Assembly (NCBI GenBank): GCA_963976395.1
Contig: CAXBLG010000042.1
Coordinates: 1 to 26,994, forward strand
Source of the DNA: UBA11612 sp963976395
GTDB lineage: Bacteria; Pseudomonadota; Alphaproteobacteria; Rhodospirillales; Rhodospirillaceae
Direction: 5' to 3'
Length of the DNA stretch: 26,994 bases
The translations under genes and the position numbers were made by a program. The notes beneath the pieces are model-generated. The model worked only from the letters and a program-made list of their open reading frames with translations. It ran no database searches and had not been told where the DNA came from. This document shows positions 1 to 7,481 of this stretch, in pieces (positions within the stretch are counted from its first letter, which is position 1; the number at the start of each line of letters is the position of its first letter).

Positions 1-800
1 AAGACCCGCAGTCTGCTGAAGCTGATGCCCACAAAACCAATTATGTCGCCGGACTGGACATAGGTTCTCTGAAGGGTGTGCGTCTGGGCGTGCTTCGAGG
101 TACGCAAGGGTATTCCGAGACGACTCAGCCGGTGTTCGATGCGGCTCTTAATGTGTTGAAAGTACAGGGCGCGGAACTGGTGGAAGTGCCGCAGGAGTTG
201 CTTGAAGACCTTAGTCAAGAGCAACTCACGGTGCTGTTTTACGACTTTAAGCAGGATATTAACGCCTATCTTGCCGGAACGCCGCCAGCGGTAAAGACCC
301 GCTCACTGAAGGATCTCATGGAGTTTAATCGCACCGACCCGCGAGAGAACATGCACGGCCAGGAGATTTTCGAAACGGCCGAAGCGACCAAGGGGTTTGA
401 TGAAGCCGAATATAGAGAAGCGCGTGCGACAGGACTGCTTAAAGCCCGCGCTGAAGGCATAGATAAGTGGTTAGCAGATTATGATGTGCGCGCGGTGCTT
501 GCCCTTACGAAAGGTCCGGGGGAAGAAATACCGCCTGACGGAATTGTGCCGGAACATTCAGTAATTCTGCGTGAAGAGAAGGGCGCAAAAGCACCGCATG
601 CAACGACGTACGCGTCAATTGCCGGCTACCCAATTCTAACTGTGCCGATGGGCTTGGTAGATGGCATGCCGGTTGGCATGTCGTTCATTGGTCCGGCTTG
701 GTCGGAACAGATGTTGTTGTCTTTCGGTTACGCTTACGAACAGGCATCGCACATGCGTGTGCCGCCGACGGCCTACAAACAGGCCGTGACCAACGAGTGA
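1..800 (+). CDS. Amidase-signature family protein, copy 1 (5'-truncated by window edge)
   Basis: This is the C-terminal half of an AS-family amidase. The frame is open from base 3 and stops at 800, so the missing N-terminus lies outside the window and the gene is not broken. Aligned with the next copies, the visible part begins near residue 270, just after the conserved GSDPGDP-type segment, so the catalytic Lys and Ser residues are not visible. The end carries the shared motifs GYPILTVPMG, GMPVGMSFIGPAWSE and YEQASHMRVPP. The last two match copy 5 most closely, so these two may be sister copies. It differs from the other copies in the middle: the segment that reads GGRQNP in copies 2-4 is replaced here by FDEAEYREARATG. 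Copies 2-5 in this block are lipoproteins, so this one probably is too, but that is inference. The stop is 38 bases before the next start. Confidence 0.88.
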   Translation, partial: DPQSAEADAHKTNYVAGLDIGSLKGVRLGVLRGTQGYSETTQPVFDAALNVLKVQGAELVEVPQELLEDLSQEQLTVLFYDFKQDINAYLAGTPPAVKTRSLKDLMEFNRTDPRENMHGQEIFETAEATKGFDEAEYREARATGLLKARAEGIDKWLADYDVRAVLALTKGPGEEIPPDGIVPEHSVILREEKGAKAPHATTYASIAGYPILTVPMGLVDGMPVGMSFIGPAWSEQMLLSFGYAYEQASHMRVPPTAYKQAVTNE

Positions 801-838
801 TACTGAACGCTTAGTTAAACGCACTTGGGGGTGTGACA

Positions 839-2440
839 ATGGTAAACCGTTCACTGATCTGCATTGGCTTGACCTTTGCTCTTTCGCTCGCAGCATGCTC
901 CAAAGATGAACCGCCTCCTGCGCCCTATGCGGTGGAGGAAGTCCCATTGTCTCAGATTTCTGCAGATCTGGCGGCAGGGAATACGACGTCAGTTGAAGTG
1001 ACAAAGGCGTACATTGAGCGCATCAATACGTATGATGACGCATTGAATTCCGTCATCATGATTGCACCGGACGCTCTGGAACAAGCCGCAGCATCGGATA
1101 CGCGTCGTGCGGCAGGACAAACGTTGGGGCCGCTCGACGGTATTCCCATCCTTCTTAAGGATAATATTGATGCGGTAGGTATGCCGACAACTGCTGGTTC
1201 TTACGCCATGCTGGAGAATATGCCGGCACGGGACTCTGAAGTTGCTAAACGATTGAGATCTGCTGGTGCAGTTCTTCTCGGCAAGGCCAATACGTCCCAA
1301 TGGGCCGGATTGCGCACCACTGCAGCATTTGCTGGCAGCACTGTCGGTGGCGGTACGCATAATCCGTATGACTTAGACCGAACGGCGGCCGGTTCTAGTA
1401 ACGGTTCAGGCATCGCCAGCGCGGCTAGTTTGGCAGCCGCCACTGTGGGTACAGACACAACGGGCTCGATCATGGGGCCATCGTCAATCATGGGTCTCGT
1501 TGGAATGCGGCCCTCGATGGCTCTTATTTCCCGGCGCGGGATTGTGCCGGTCAGTCTAACTCAAGACACGGCCGGTCCCATGACGCGCACCGTCACGGAT
1601 TTCGCGATGATGCTTAACGTTATGGCCGGCTCAGACCCTGGTGACCCTTGGTCAGAGAACGCCGATGCTCACAAGACCGACTATACAGCTGGTTTGAGCA
1701 CAGGTGCGCTGAAAGGCGTGCGCTTGGGCGTGTTCCGCAACACGAGCAGCGTCAACGAAGAAACATTGCCATTGTTTGAAGAGGCGCTTCAAGTATTGAG
1801 GGCGCAAGGCGCGGAACTGATCGACCTTCCTGATGACGTTCTGGAAGACACCAGTCAGGAACAGCGCCTCATCATGTATTACGACATCAAGGAAGACATG
1901 GCTGCGTATCTTGCACATGCGCCCGAGGCCGTGAAGATACGTACTCTTGCCGATATCGTAGAGTTCAACAAAACCGATCCGCGTGAAAATATCCACGGCC
2001 AAGAACATCTAGATGCCGCCATGGCCTTGGAGGGTGGACGGCAGAATCCGGAGTACCAGAAAATTCTCGAGTATGCACAGCGCCGCGCCGGTCCAGAGGG
2101 CTACGGCAAAGCGTTTGAGGATTATAATGTGAGTGCGCTTGTTACGGTAACGCGAGGCCCTGCAAGTTTGCTCCAGCCTGACGGAACAATCAGCGGTGGC
2201 GCTGCACTTGAGAGACCAAAGGGCTCTCGGCCCCCTTCAATCAGTGGAAACGCGGCACTTGCCGGGTATCCTAATCTTTCAGTGCCAATGGGAAATGTTG
2301 AAGGTCTTCCCATCGGCCTTTCATTTGTGGGACCGAAATGGTCGGAAAAGGATTTGATCTCGTTTGGCTATGCCTACGAGCAGGCCTCGCATAAGCGCAC
2401 GCCTCCTAAAGCATATAAGCAAGCATCAAAAGGCCACTAA
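839..2440 (+). CDS. Amidase-signature family lipoprotein, copy 2
   Basis: Predicted AS-family amide hydrolase anchored in the envelope. I chose ATG 839 because a GGGGG at 827-831 lies 7 bases upstream; a GTG at 833 would add two residues but sits almost on the ribosome site. Residues 1-20 are a lipoprotein signal with lipobox LAAC (Cys20), followed by Ser, which by the E. coli rule favours the outer membrane. The catalytic set is visible: Lys107 in PILLKDN, cis-Ser186 in AAGSSNGS, and nucleophile Ser210 in GTDTTGS, 24 residues after the cis-Ser as in FAAH. At about 533 residues it is slightly longer than typical AS amidases because of the signal peptide. The glycine loop has Asn where GGSSGGS is usual. 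No GatB or GatC partner is nearby, so tRNA amidation is unlikely. Substrate unknown. Confidence 0.92.
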   Translation: MVNRSLICIGLTFALSLAACSKDEPPPAPYAVEEVPLSQISADLAAGNTTSVEVTKAYIERINTYDDALNSVIMIAPDALEQAAASDTRRAAGQTLGPLDGIPILLKDNIDAVGMPTTAGSYAMLENMPARDSEVAKRLRSAGAVLLGKANTSQWAGLRTTAAFAGSTVGGGTHNPYDLDRTAAGSSNGSGIASAASLAAATVGTDTTGSIMGPSSIMGLVGMRPSMALISRRGIVPVSLTQDTAGPMTRTVTDFAMMLNVMAGSDPGDPWSENADAHKTDYTAGLSTGALKGVRLGVFRNTSSVNEETLPLFEEALQVLRAQGAELIDLPDDVLEDTSQEQRLIMYYDIKEDMAAYLAHAPEAVKIRTLADIVEFNKTDPRENIHGQEHLDAAMALEGGRQNPEYQKILEYAQRRAGPEGYGKAFEDYNVSALVTVTRGPASLLQPDGTISGGAALERPKGSRPPSISGNAALAGYPNLSVPMGNVEGLPIGLSFVGPKWSEKDLISFGYAYEQASHKRTPPKAYKQASKGH

Positions 2441-2477
2441 GAGTTGATGATTCAACACACATACGGGGAAATTTAAT

Positions 2478-4079
2478 ATGGCGTATCGCACATTAATGAC
2501 TGGCTTCGCGTTGGCGACTGTCGTTTCACTTGCTTCATGCTCGGAACAGGCACCGCCACCCAAGCCTTATAATGTTGTTGAGGTGCCTCTTTCGCAGATC
2601 TCAGCGGATCTCGCGGCTGGGAAAACCACTTCGGCAGAAATCACCAAGGCCTACATCCAACGCATCGAAACGATGGATGAGCCCCTTAAAGGTGTCATCA
2701 TGATTGCGCCGGATGCTCTGAAGCAAGCCGCTGCATCTGATGAACGCCGCGCAGCAGGACAGGCAATCGGTCCGCTAGATGGAGTGCCGATCCTCTTTAA
2801 GGATAATCATGACGCGGTTGGAATGCCGACTACTGCTGGCTCATATGCCCTTGAAGAAAACTACCCGGCTCAGGACTCGGAAGTTGTTAAGAGGCTGCGT
2901 GCGGCAGGTGTAGTCGTTCTTGGTAAGGCTAATACATCGCAATTTGCGGGCTATCGCACAATTACGGGTATCAACGGCAGTCCGCTCGGCGGGAGTACGC
3001 GAAATCCTTATGACACAGATCGCTCTGCTGCTGGTTCGAGCAACGGATCGGGTATTTCCTCGGCCATGAGCTTCGCGGCCGGGACCATCGGAACTGAAAC
3101 CAGCGGGTCCATCGTCGGCCCGTCGTCGGTGAATGGCAACGTTGGGATCAAAGCTACTATTGCTTTGGTTTCACGGCGCGGCATCGTGCCGATCAGCCTG
3201 ACTCAGGACTCTGCAGGCCCTATCACACGCACTGTCAGGGACGCTGCGATGATACTGAACGTTATCGCAGGCACCGACCCCGGTGATCCATGGTCGGCGG
3301 AGTCTGACACCCACAAAAAAGACTATGTCGCGGCACTGAGTGATACAGCTCTGCAAGGTAAGCGGTTGGGCGTGCTTCGTATCGGCGGATATTCTGATGA
3401 AACCGCGCCGTTGTTCGACAAAGCGCTTGGCGTGCTCACTGCTGAGGGCGCTGAACTGGTGGAATTGCCGTCAGACTCTCTGATCGATATCACAGCGGAT
3501 ATGCGTACAATCCTTTTGCATGACTTTAAGGAAGATCTAAATGCATATCTTGGAGGTACCCCGGACACAGTTTCGGTGAAGAATCTAGCCGACCTCATAG
3601 AATTTAGCAAAACTCATCCCATCGAAAGTATGCATGCAGTCGATTTGTTTGAGGATGCCCAGGCCACTGAGGGCGGTCGCCAGAATCCCAAGTACATACG
3701 GACCCTGGAAAAGGCAAAACGATTGACCAAAGAGGAAGGAATTGATCGACTGTTGAAAGAGCACAATTTGGATGCTTTGGTTTCAGTAACTAGCGGTCCG
3801 GCAGGGTTGATAAAGCCCGATGGCACGTCGCATTCGACTTTCCTTGCTGAACATAAAACAGGGGATGTACCGCCCTCGACCACTTCTACTGCCGCGGTTG
3901 CCGGGTATCCGCTTATCTCGGTTCCCATGGGTCTCGTGAACGGCTTGCCGGTGGGCATGTCCATTGTCGGAACCGCATGGACAGAAGATTTGCTGCTCTC
4001 TCTCGCTTATGACTATGAGCAAGCGTCCCATGCCCGCGTGCCCCCACCACGGGCGTTAACATCACCAGACCACCAATAA
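2478..4079 (+). CDS. Amidase-signature family lipoprotein, copy 3
   Basis: Exported AS amidase of 533 residues. ATG 2478 follows a GGGGA ribosome site. Residues 1-21 form a lipoprotein signal ending in LASC (Cys21), then Ser. The triad is Lys108 (PILFKDN), cis-Ser187 (AAGSSNGS) and Ser211 (GTETSGS). The residue before the TSGS turn is Glu instead of the usual Asp. It is the closest relative of copy 4: 105 of the first 120 residues are identical by my hand alignment, and both have KDNHDAVG where the other complete copies have KDN followed by I, F or Y. The DNA has many synonymous differences from copy 4, so this duplication is not very recent. The gap to the previous gene is 37 bases, consistent with one transcript. 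Family assignment is firm; substrate is not known. Confidence 0.92.
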   Translation: MAYRTLMTGFALATVVSLASCSEQAPPPKPYNVVEVPLSQISADLAAGKTTSAEITKAYIQRIETMDEPLKGVIMIAPDALKQAAASDERRAAGQAIGPLDGVPILFKDNHDAVGMPTTAGSYALEENYPAQDSEVVKRLRAAGVVVLGKANTSQFAGYRTITGINGSPLGGSTRNPYDTDRSAAGSSNGSGISSAMSFAAGTIGTETSGSIVGPSSVNGNVGIKATIALVSRRGIVPISLTQDSAGPITRTVRDAAMILNVIAGTDPGDPWSAESDTHKKDYVAALSDTALQGKRLGVLRIGGYSDETAPLFDKALGVLTAEGAELVELPSDSLIDITADMRTILLHDFKEDLNAYLGGTPDTVSVKNLADLIEFSKTHPIESMHAVDLFEDAQATEGGRQNPKYIRTLEKAKRLTKEEGIDRLLKEHNLDALVSVTSGPAGLIKPDGTSHSTFLAEHKTGDVPPSTTSTAAVAGYPLISVPMGLVNGLPVGMSIVGTAWTEDLLLSLAYDYEQASHARVPPPRALTSPDHQ

Positions 4080-4095
4080 TTATCGTATGAGCGGA

Positions 4096-4122
4096 CCCTC
4101 TTCCCTGCGCGGGAAGGGAGGG
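4096..4122 (+). repeat. Imperfect inverted repeat upstream of amidase copy 4
   Basis: CCCTCTTCCC at 4096-4105 faces GGGAAGGGAGGG at 4111-4122 across a TGCGC loop, with a two-base bulge in the 3' arm. No T-run follows. It lies in the 103-base gap between copies 3 and 4, the longest gap in the array. It could be a REP-like element, an mRNA processing or stabilising hairpin, or a weak terminator. The possible upstream ATG at 4087 would place this hairpin inside the coding sequence, which is one reason for rejecting that start. Confidence 0.5.
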
Positions 4123-4182
4123 CGCGCAGACAACGACAGACTGACCAGACACTTGGTTTACATGAATAATAGGGATGCAAAA

Positions 4183-5796
4183 ATGTTGTACAGCCCATTG
4201 ATGACCGGCCTCGCACTGGCCGTTGCTGTCTCTCTCGCTTCGTGTTCGGAACAGACCCCGCCGCCTGAACCTTATAATGTTGCCGAGGCGCCCCTCTCGC
4301 AAATTTCAGCGGATCTCGCAGCCGGGAAAACTACGTCTGTCGAAATCACTAAAGGCTACATCCATCGCATTGAAACCATGGACGAGCCTCTTAACGGCGT
4401 CATCATGATTGCGCCGGATGCGTTAGATCAAGCGGCGGCATCTGATGAACGCCGTGCAGCTGGGCAGGCAATTGGTCCGCTGGATGGTGTTCCCATCCTC
4501 TTTAAAGACAACCATGACGCCGTCGGCATGCCGACCACGGCTGGTTCATATGCTCTTGAAGAAAACTACCCAGCTCAAGATTCAGAAGTTGTGAAAAGAT
4601 TGCGCGCGGCTGGCGCTATAATATTAGGAAAAGCCAATACCTCTCAATTCGCTGGTTTTCGGAATGCCGCGTCACTCAATGGCAGCACTCTCGGCGGAAG
4701 CACACATAACCCTTATGATGTGACGCGCTCAGCGGCAGGCTCCAGTAACGGCTCGGGCATATCAGCGGCGATGAGTTTCGCGGCGGGCACCGTCGGCACC
4801 GAAACCGCCGGCTCCATCGTAGGGCCGTCGAACGTTAATGGTGTTGTCGGAATTAAACCCACCATTGCGTTGGTCTCTCGGCGCGGCATTGTACCCATTA
4901 GTCTGACGCAAGATTCTGCCGGTCCCATTACTCGGACTGTTCGAGATGCGGCCATGATGCTCAACGTTATGGCAGGAACGGATCCCGAAGACCCTTGGTC
5001 GGCTGAGGCCGACGCGCACAAGACAGACTATGTGGCGGCCCTGAGCACCGAGGCGTTGCAAGGCAAGCGCTTGGGTGTTCTTAGGCCTTCAGGTGCAAAC
5101 GCAGAAGTAACCAAGCCGCTATTTGATGCAGCTCTTGCAGTCCTTGCAGAGCAGGGTGCCGAGTTGGTTGAACTTCCCGCGGATTCCCTTATCGACATTA
5201 GGCCTGAAATGCGGGTTATTTTGACCCACGATTTCAAGGAAGATTTAAATAATTATCTCGCCGGTACGCCAGACACGGTGAAGGTGCGTACGCTCGCCGA
5301 TCTTATCGAGTTCAGCAAAACTGACCCTCGCGAGAACATGCACACTATGGATCTTTTTGAAGACTCTGAGGTCACCGAAGGCGGACGCCAGAACCCCGCC
5401 TATATCGAAAACTTGGAAAAAGCCAAGCGTATGACCCAAGACGAAGGCATTGACCGCTTGTTGAGTGAGTTTGATGTGGATGCGCTGGTAACGCCAACAG
5501 GGGGGCCGGCCGGTGTTATTCCTCCAGATGGAACACCGGGGCCCGGGCCAATCCCAGATGCACCGAGAGGAACGCGGCCGCCCTCCGCTACGGCAACTGC
5601 CGCAGTTGCCGGGTATCCGTTAATTTCGGTTCCGATGGGATTGGTGGATGGGTTGCCGGTTGGTATGTCGTTTGTCGGCACTGCGTGGTCGGAGGCATTA
5701 TTGATGTCACTCGCTTACGATTACGAGCAAGCCAGTCACGCTCGTGTGCCGCCACCGAGAGCACTGGCTGCAATGACATCCACATCGGGTAACTGA
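4183..5796 (+). CDS. Amidase-signature family lipoprotein, copy 4
   Basis: Exported AS amidase of 537 residues. The frame is open from ATG 4087, but I chose ATG 4183: AGGGA at 4171-4175 gives a 7-base spacer, and the protein from here aligns with copy 3 from its first residue, including LMTG near the start and the lipobox LASC (Cys21), followed by Ser. Starting at 4087 or 4162 would put a charged extension before the signal peptide. The triad is Lys108, cis-Ser187 (AAGSSNGS) and Ser211 (GTETAGS). It shares KDNHDAVG with copy 3 and is clearly its sister. The C-terminal region carries a proline- and glycine-rich loop (about residues 450-465) that is longer than in its neighbours. It ends in the subfamily signature YEQASHARVPPPRAL. 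Substrate unknown. Confidence 0.91.
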   Translation: MLYSPLMTGLALAVAVSLASCSEQTPPPEPYNVAEAPLSQISADLAAGKTTSVEITKGYIHRIETMDEPLNGVIMIAPDALDQAAASDERRAAGQAIGPLDGVPILFKDNHDAVGMPTTAGSYALEENYPAQDSEVVKRLRAAGAIILGKANTSQFAGFRNAASLNGSTLGGSTHNPYDVTRSAAGSSNGSGISAAMSFAAGTVGTETAGSIVGPSNVNGVVGIKPTIALVSRRGIVPISLTQDSAGPITRTVRDAAMMLNVMAGTDPEDPWSAEADAHKTDYVAALSTEALQGKRLGVLRPSGANAEVTKPLFDAALAVLAEQGAELVELPADSLIDIRPEMRVILTHDFKEDLNNYLAGTPDTVKVRTLADLIEFSKTDPRENMHTMDLFEDSEVTEGGRQNPAYIENLEKAKRMTQDEGIDRLLSEFDVDALVTPTGGPAGVIPPDGTPGPGPIPDAPRGTRPPSATATAAVAGYPLISVPMGLVDGLPVGMSFVGTAWSEALLMSLAYDYEQASHARVPPPRALAAMTSTSGN

Positions 5797-5814
5797 CAAT
5801 TTTTGAGGCGAATT

Positions 5815-5839
5815 CTTTCTCCGAATCATGCGGAGAAAG
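5815..5839 (+). repeat. Perfect 9-bp inverted repeat between amidase copies 4 and 5
   Basis: CTTTCTCCG at 5815-5823 and CGGAGAAAG at 5831-5839 are exact reverse complements around a 7-base loop (AATCATG). It lies 18 bases after the stop of copy 4 and 22 bases before the start of copy 5. A short G-run, not a T-run, follows, so a classical terminator is unlikely. It could be an RNA stem that stops exonucleases or sets relative expression along the array. Confidence 0.6.
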
Positions 5840-5861
5840 GGGGTGTCGCGCAAAGGACGTA

Positions 5862-7445
5862 ATGATGCATTACAGCTTTCGGATAGTTAACCTAGTCCTA
5901 GCTGCATCTCTCACTCTTGCTGCATGCTCTGAAGAACACTCACCTGCGTCTTATGCGGTAGAGGAAGTGTCGTTGTCTCAAATTTCAGCCGACTTGGCCG
6001 CAGGCAAGACCACATCGGCTGAAATTACTAAAGCGTATATTGCGCGAATCAATGCTTACGATGACGCTCTAAATGCCGTTATTCTGATATCACCCGATGC
6101 ACATCAACAAGCCGATGCGCCTGATGCACGGCGTGCAGCTGGAAATATATTAAGCCCGCTGGACGGCGTTCCTATTCTACTAAAGGATAATATTGATGTC
6201 TTCGGTATGCCAACAACCGCAGGGTCGTTTGCTCTGGAGAATAATTTTCCCATTCGCAACTCTGAGGTTGCAGAGCGCCTGCACGCAGGGGGCGCAATAA
6301 TTCTAGGAAAAGTCAATACCAATCAGTTTGCAGGGCTCCGCACCACGGCCGGTCTTCTTGGCAGTACTGTCGGCGGTACTCCGCACAATCCGTATGACTT
6401 AAGCCGCAGTCCTGGTGGATCAAGTAATGGTTCGGCCATTGCGGCGGCGGTTAGTTTCGCTGCGGCAACAGTAGGCACTTGTACCACGGGCTCGGTCATC
6501 AGTCCCTCGGCACTCAATGGCCTCGTCGGTATGCGTCCCACGATTGCACTTATTTCCCGGCGCGGAATAGTGCCCGTCAGCTTAACTCAGGATACGGCGG
6601 GCCCAATGGCTCGCAATGTTATGGACGCGGCGATGCTGTTGACGGTCATCGCCGGCAGCGATCCTGGTGACCCTAATTCAAAAGACGCTGACGCCTTTAA
6701 AACGGACTACGCAAAGGGCTTGAGTCTAGATGCTTTGAAGGGCAAGCGGCTGGGTGTTATGCGAGAGATGCGCGGATATGATACTGCGACACAACCCGTG
6801 TTCGATGCCGCCCTAGAAGTGCTGGTCTCTCAAGGAGCGGAGTTGGTGGAATTACCAACTGATATTTTAGAAGATCTGAGTCAGGAAGACCGCACGGTAC
6901 TGGTGTATGATTTTAAGCAGGATCTAAATGCATATCTTGCGGGAACCCCATCATCGGTGAAGGTGCGTAATATTACAGATCTTATTGCGTTTAACAAAGC
7001 TGATCCCCGCGAAAGCATGCACAGTCAGGATTTGATTGAGGTCGCCGCGGCGACAACTGGTCGAGATAATCCCGAATACGTTGAAGCTTTAGAGTACGCA
7101 AAACGTCGCGCGGGTCCGGAGGGGCTTGACCGTGCATTCTCAGAATACGGCGTGAATGCTGTTGTCGTTCTCACGACTGGACCCGCAGAAAAAATTGAAC
7201 CTGAAGGCTCTGTAGAAGCGGGTCACACAATAAGCTCTCGAGTAAAAGGTGCTACACCCGCATCGCCGAGCATGAATGCATCGTTGGCCGGTTATCCTGA
7301 TCTTACCGTACCCATGGGGCATGTGGACGGATTGCCTGTTGGGCTGTCGTTTATAGGACCGGCTTGGTCGGAACAGATGATCCTGTCACTTGGATATGCG
7401 TACGAGCAGGCATCACATATGCGCGTACCGCCACAGGGATTTTGA
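5862..7445 (+). CDS. Amidase-signature family lipoprotein, copy 5 (Asp-to-Cys variant)
   Basis: Exported AS amidase of 527 residues. AAAGGA at 5853-5857 precedes two adjacent ATGs (5862 and 5865), and either could start the protein. The lipoprotein signal ends in LAAC (Cys22) followed by Ser. The triad is Lys108 (PILLKDN), cis-Ser187 (GGSSNGS) and Ser211. The residue four before the nucleophile, Asp or Glu in all other complete copies, is Cys207 (codon TGT at 6480-6482), giving GTCTTGS. The C-terminal motif SFIGPAWSEQM matches truncated copy 1 best. It is the last member of the lipoprotein block and ends at QGF, without the tail of the other copies. The unusual Cys may change activity, but the triad itself is intact, so I treat it as a functional gene. 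Confidence 0.91.
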   Translation: MMHYSFRIVNLVLAASLTLAACSEEHSPASYAVEEVSLSQISADLAAGKTTSAEITKAYIARINAYDDALNAVILISPDAHQQADAPDARRAAGNILSPLDGVPILLKDNIDVFGMPTTAGSFALENNFPIRNSEVAERLHAGGAIILGKVNTNQFAGLRTTAGLLGSTVGGTPHNPYDLSRSPGGSSNGSAIAAAVSFAAATVGTCTTGSVISPSALNGLVGMRPTIALISRRGIVPVSLTQDTAGPMARNVMDAAMLLTVIAGSDPGDPNSKDADAFKTDYAKGLSLDALKGKRLGVMREMRGYDTATQPVFDAALEVLVSQGAELVELPTDILEDLSQEDRTVLVYDFKQDLNAYLAGTPSSVKVRNITDLIAFNKADPRESMHSQDLIEVAAATTGRDNPEYVEALEYAKRRAGPEGLDRAFSEYGVNAVVVLTTGPAEKIEPEGSVEAGHTISSRVKGATPASPSMNASLAGYPDLTVPMGHVDGLPVGLSFIGPAWSEQMILSLGYAYEQASHMRVPPQGF

Positions 7446-7481
7446 AAGTTGATGTCGTAATTTGAGTAAGGAGGCTACCTA

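Noticed and set aside
4087..4182. N-terminal extension of amidase copy 4 from ATG 4087
   Set aside because: It would include a hairpin and a charged stretch before the lipoprotein signal; ATG 4183 has a good ribosome site and aligns with copy 3.
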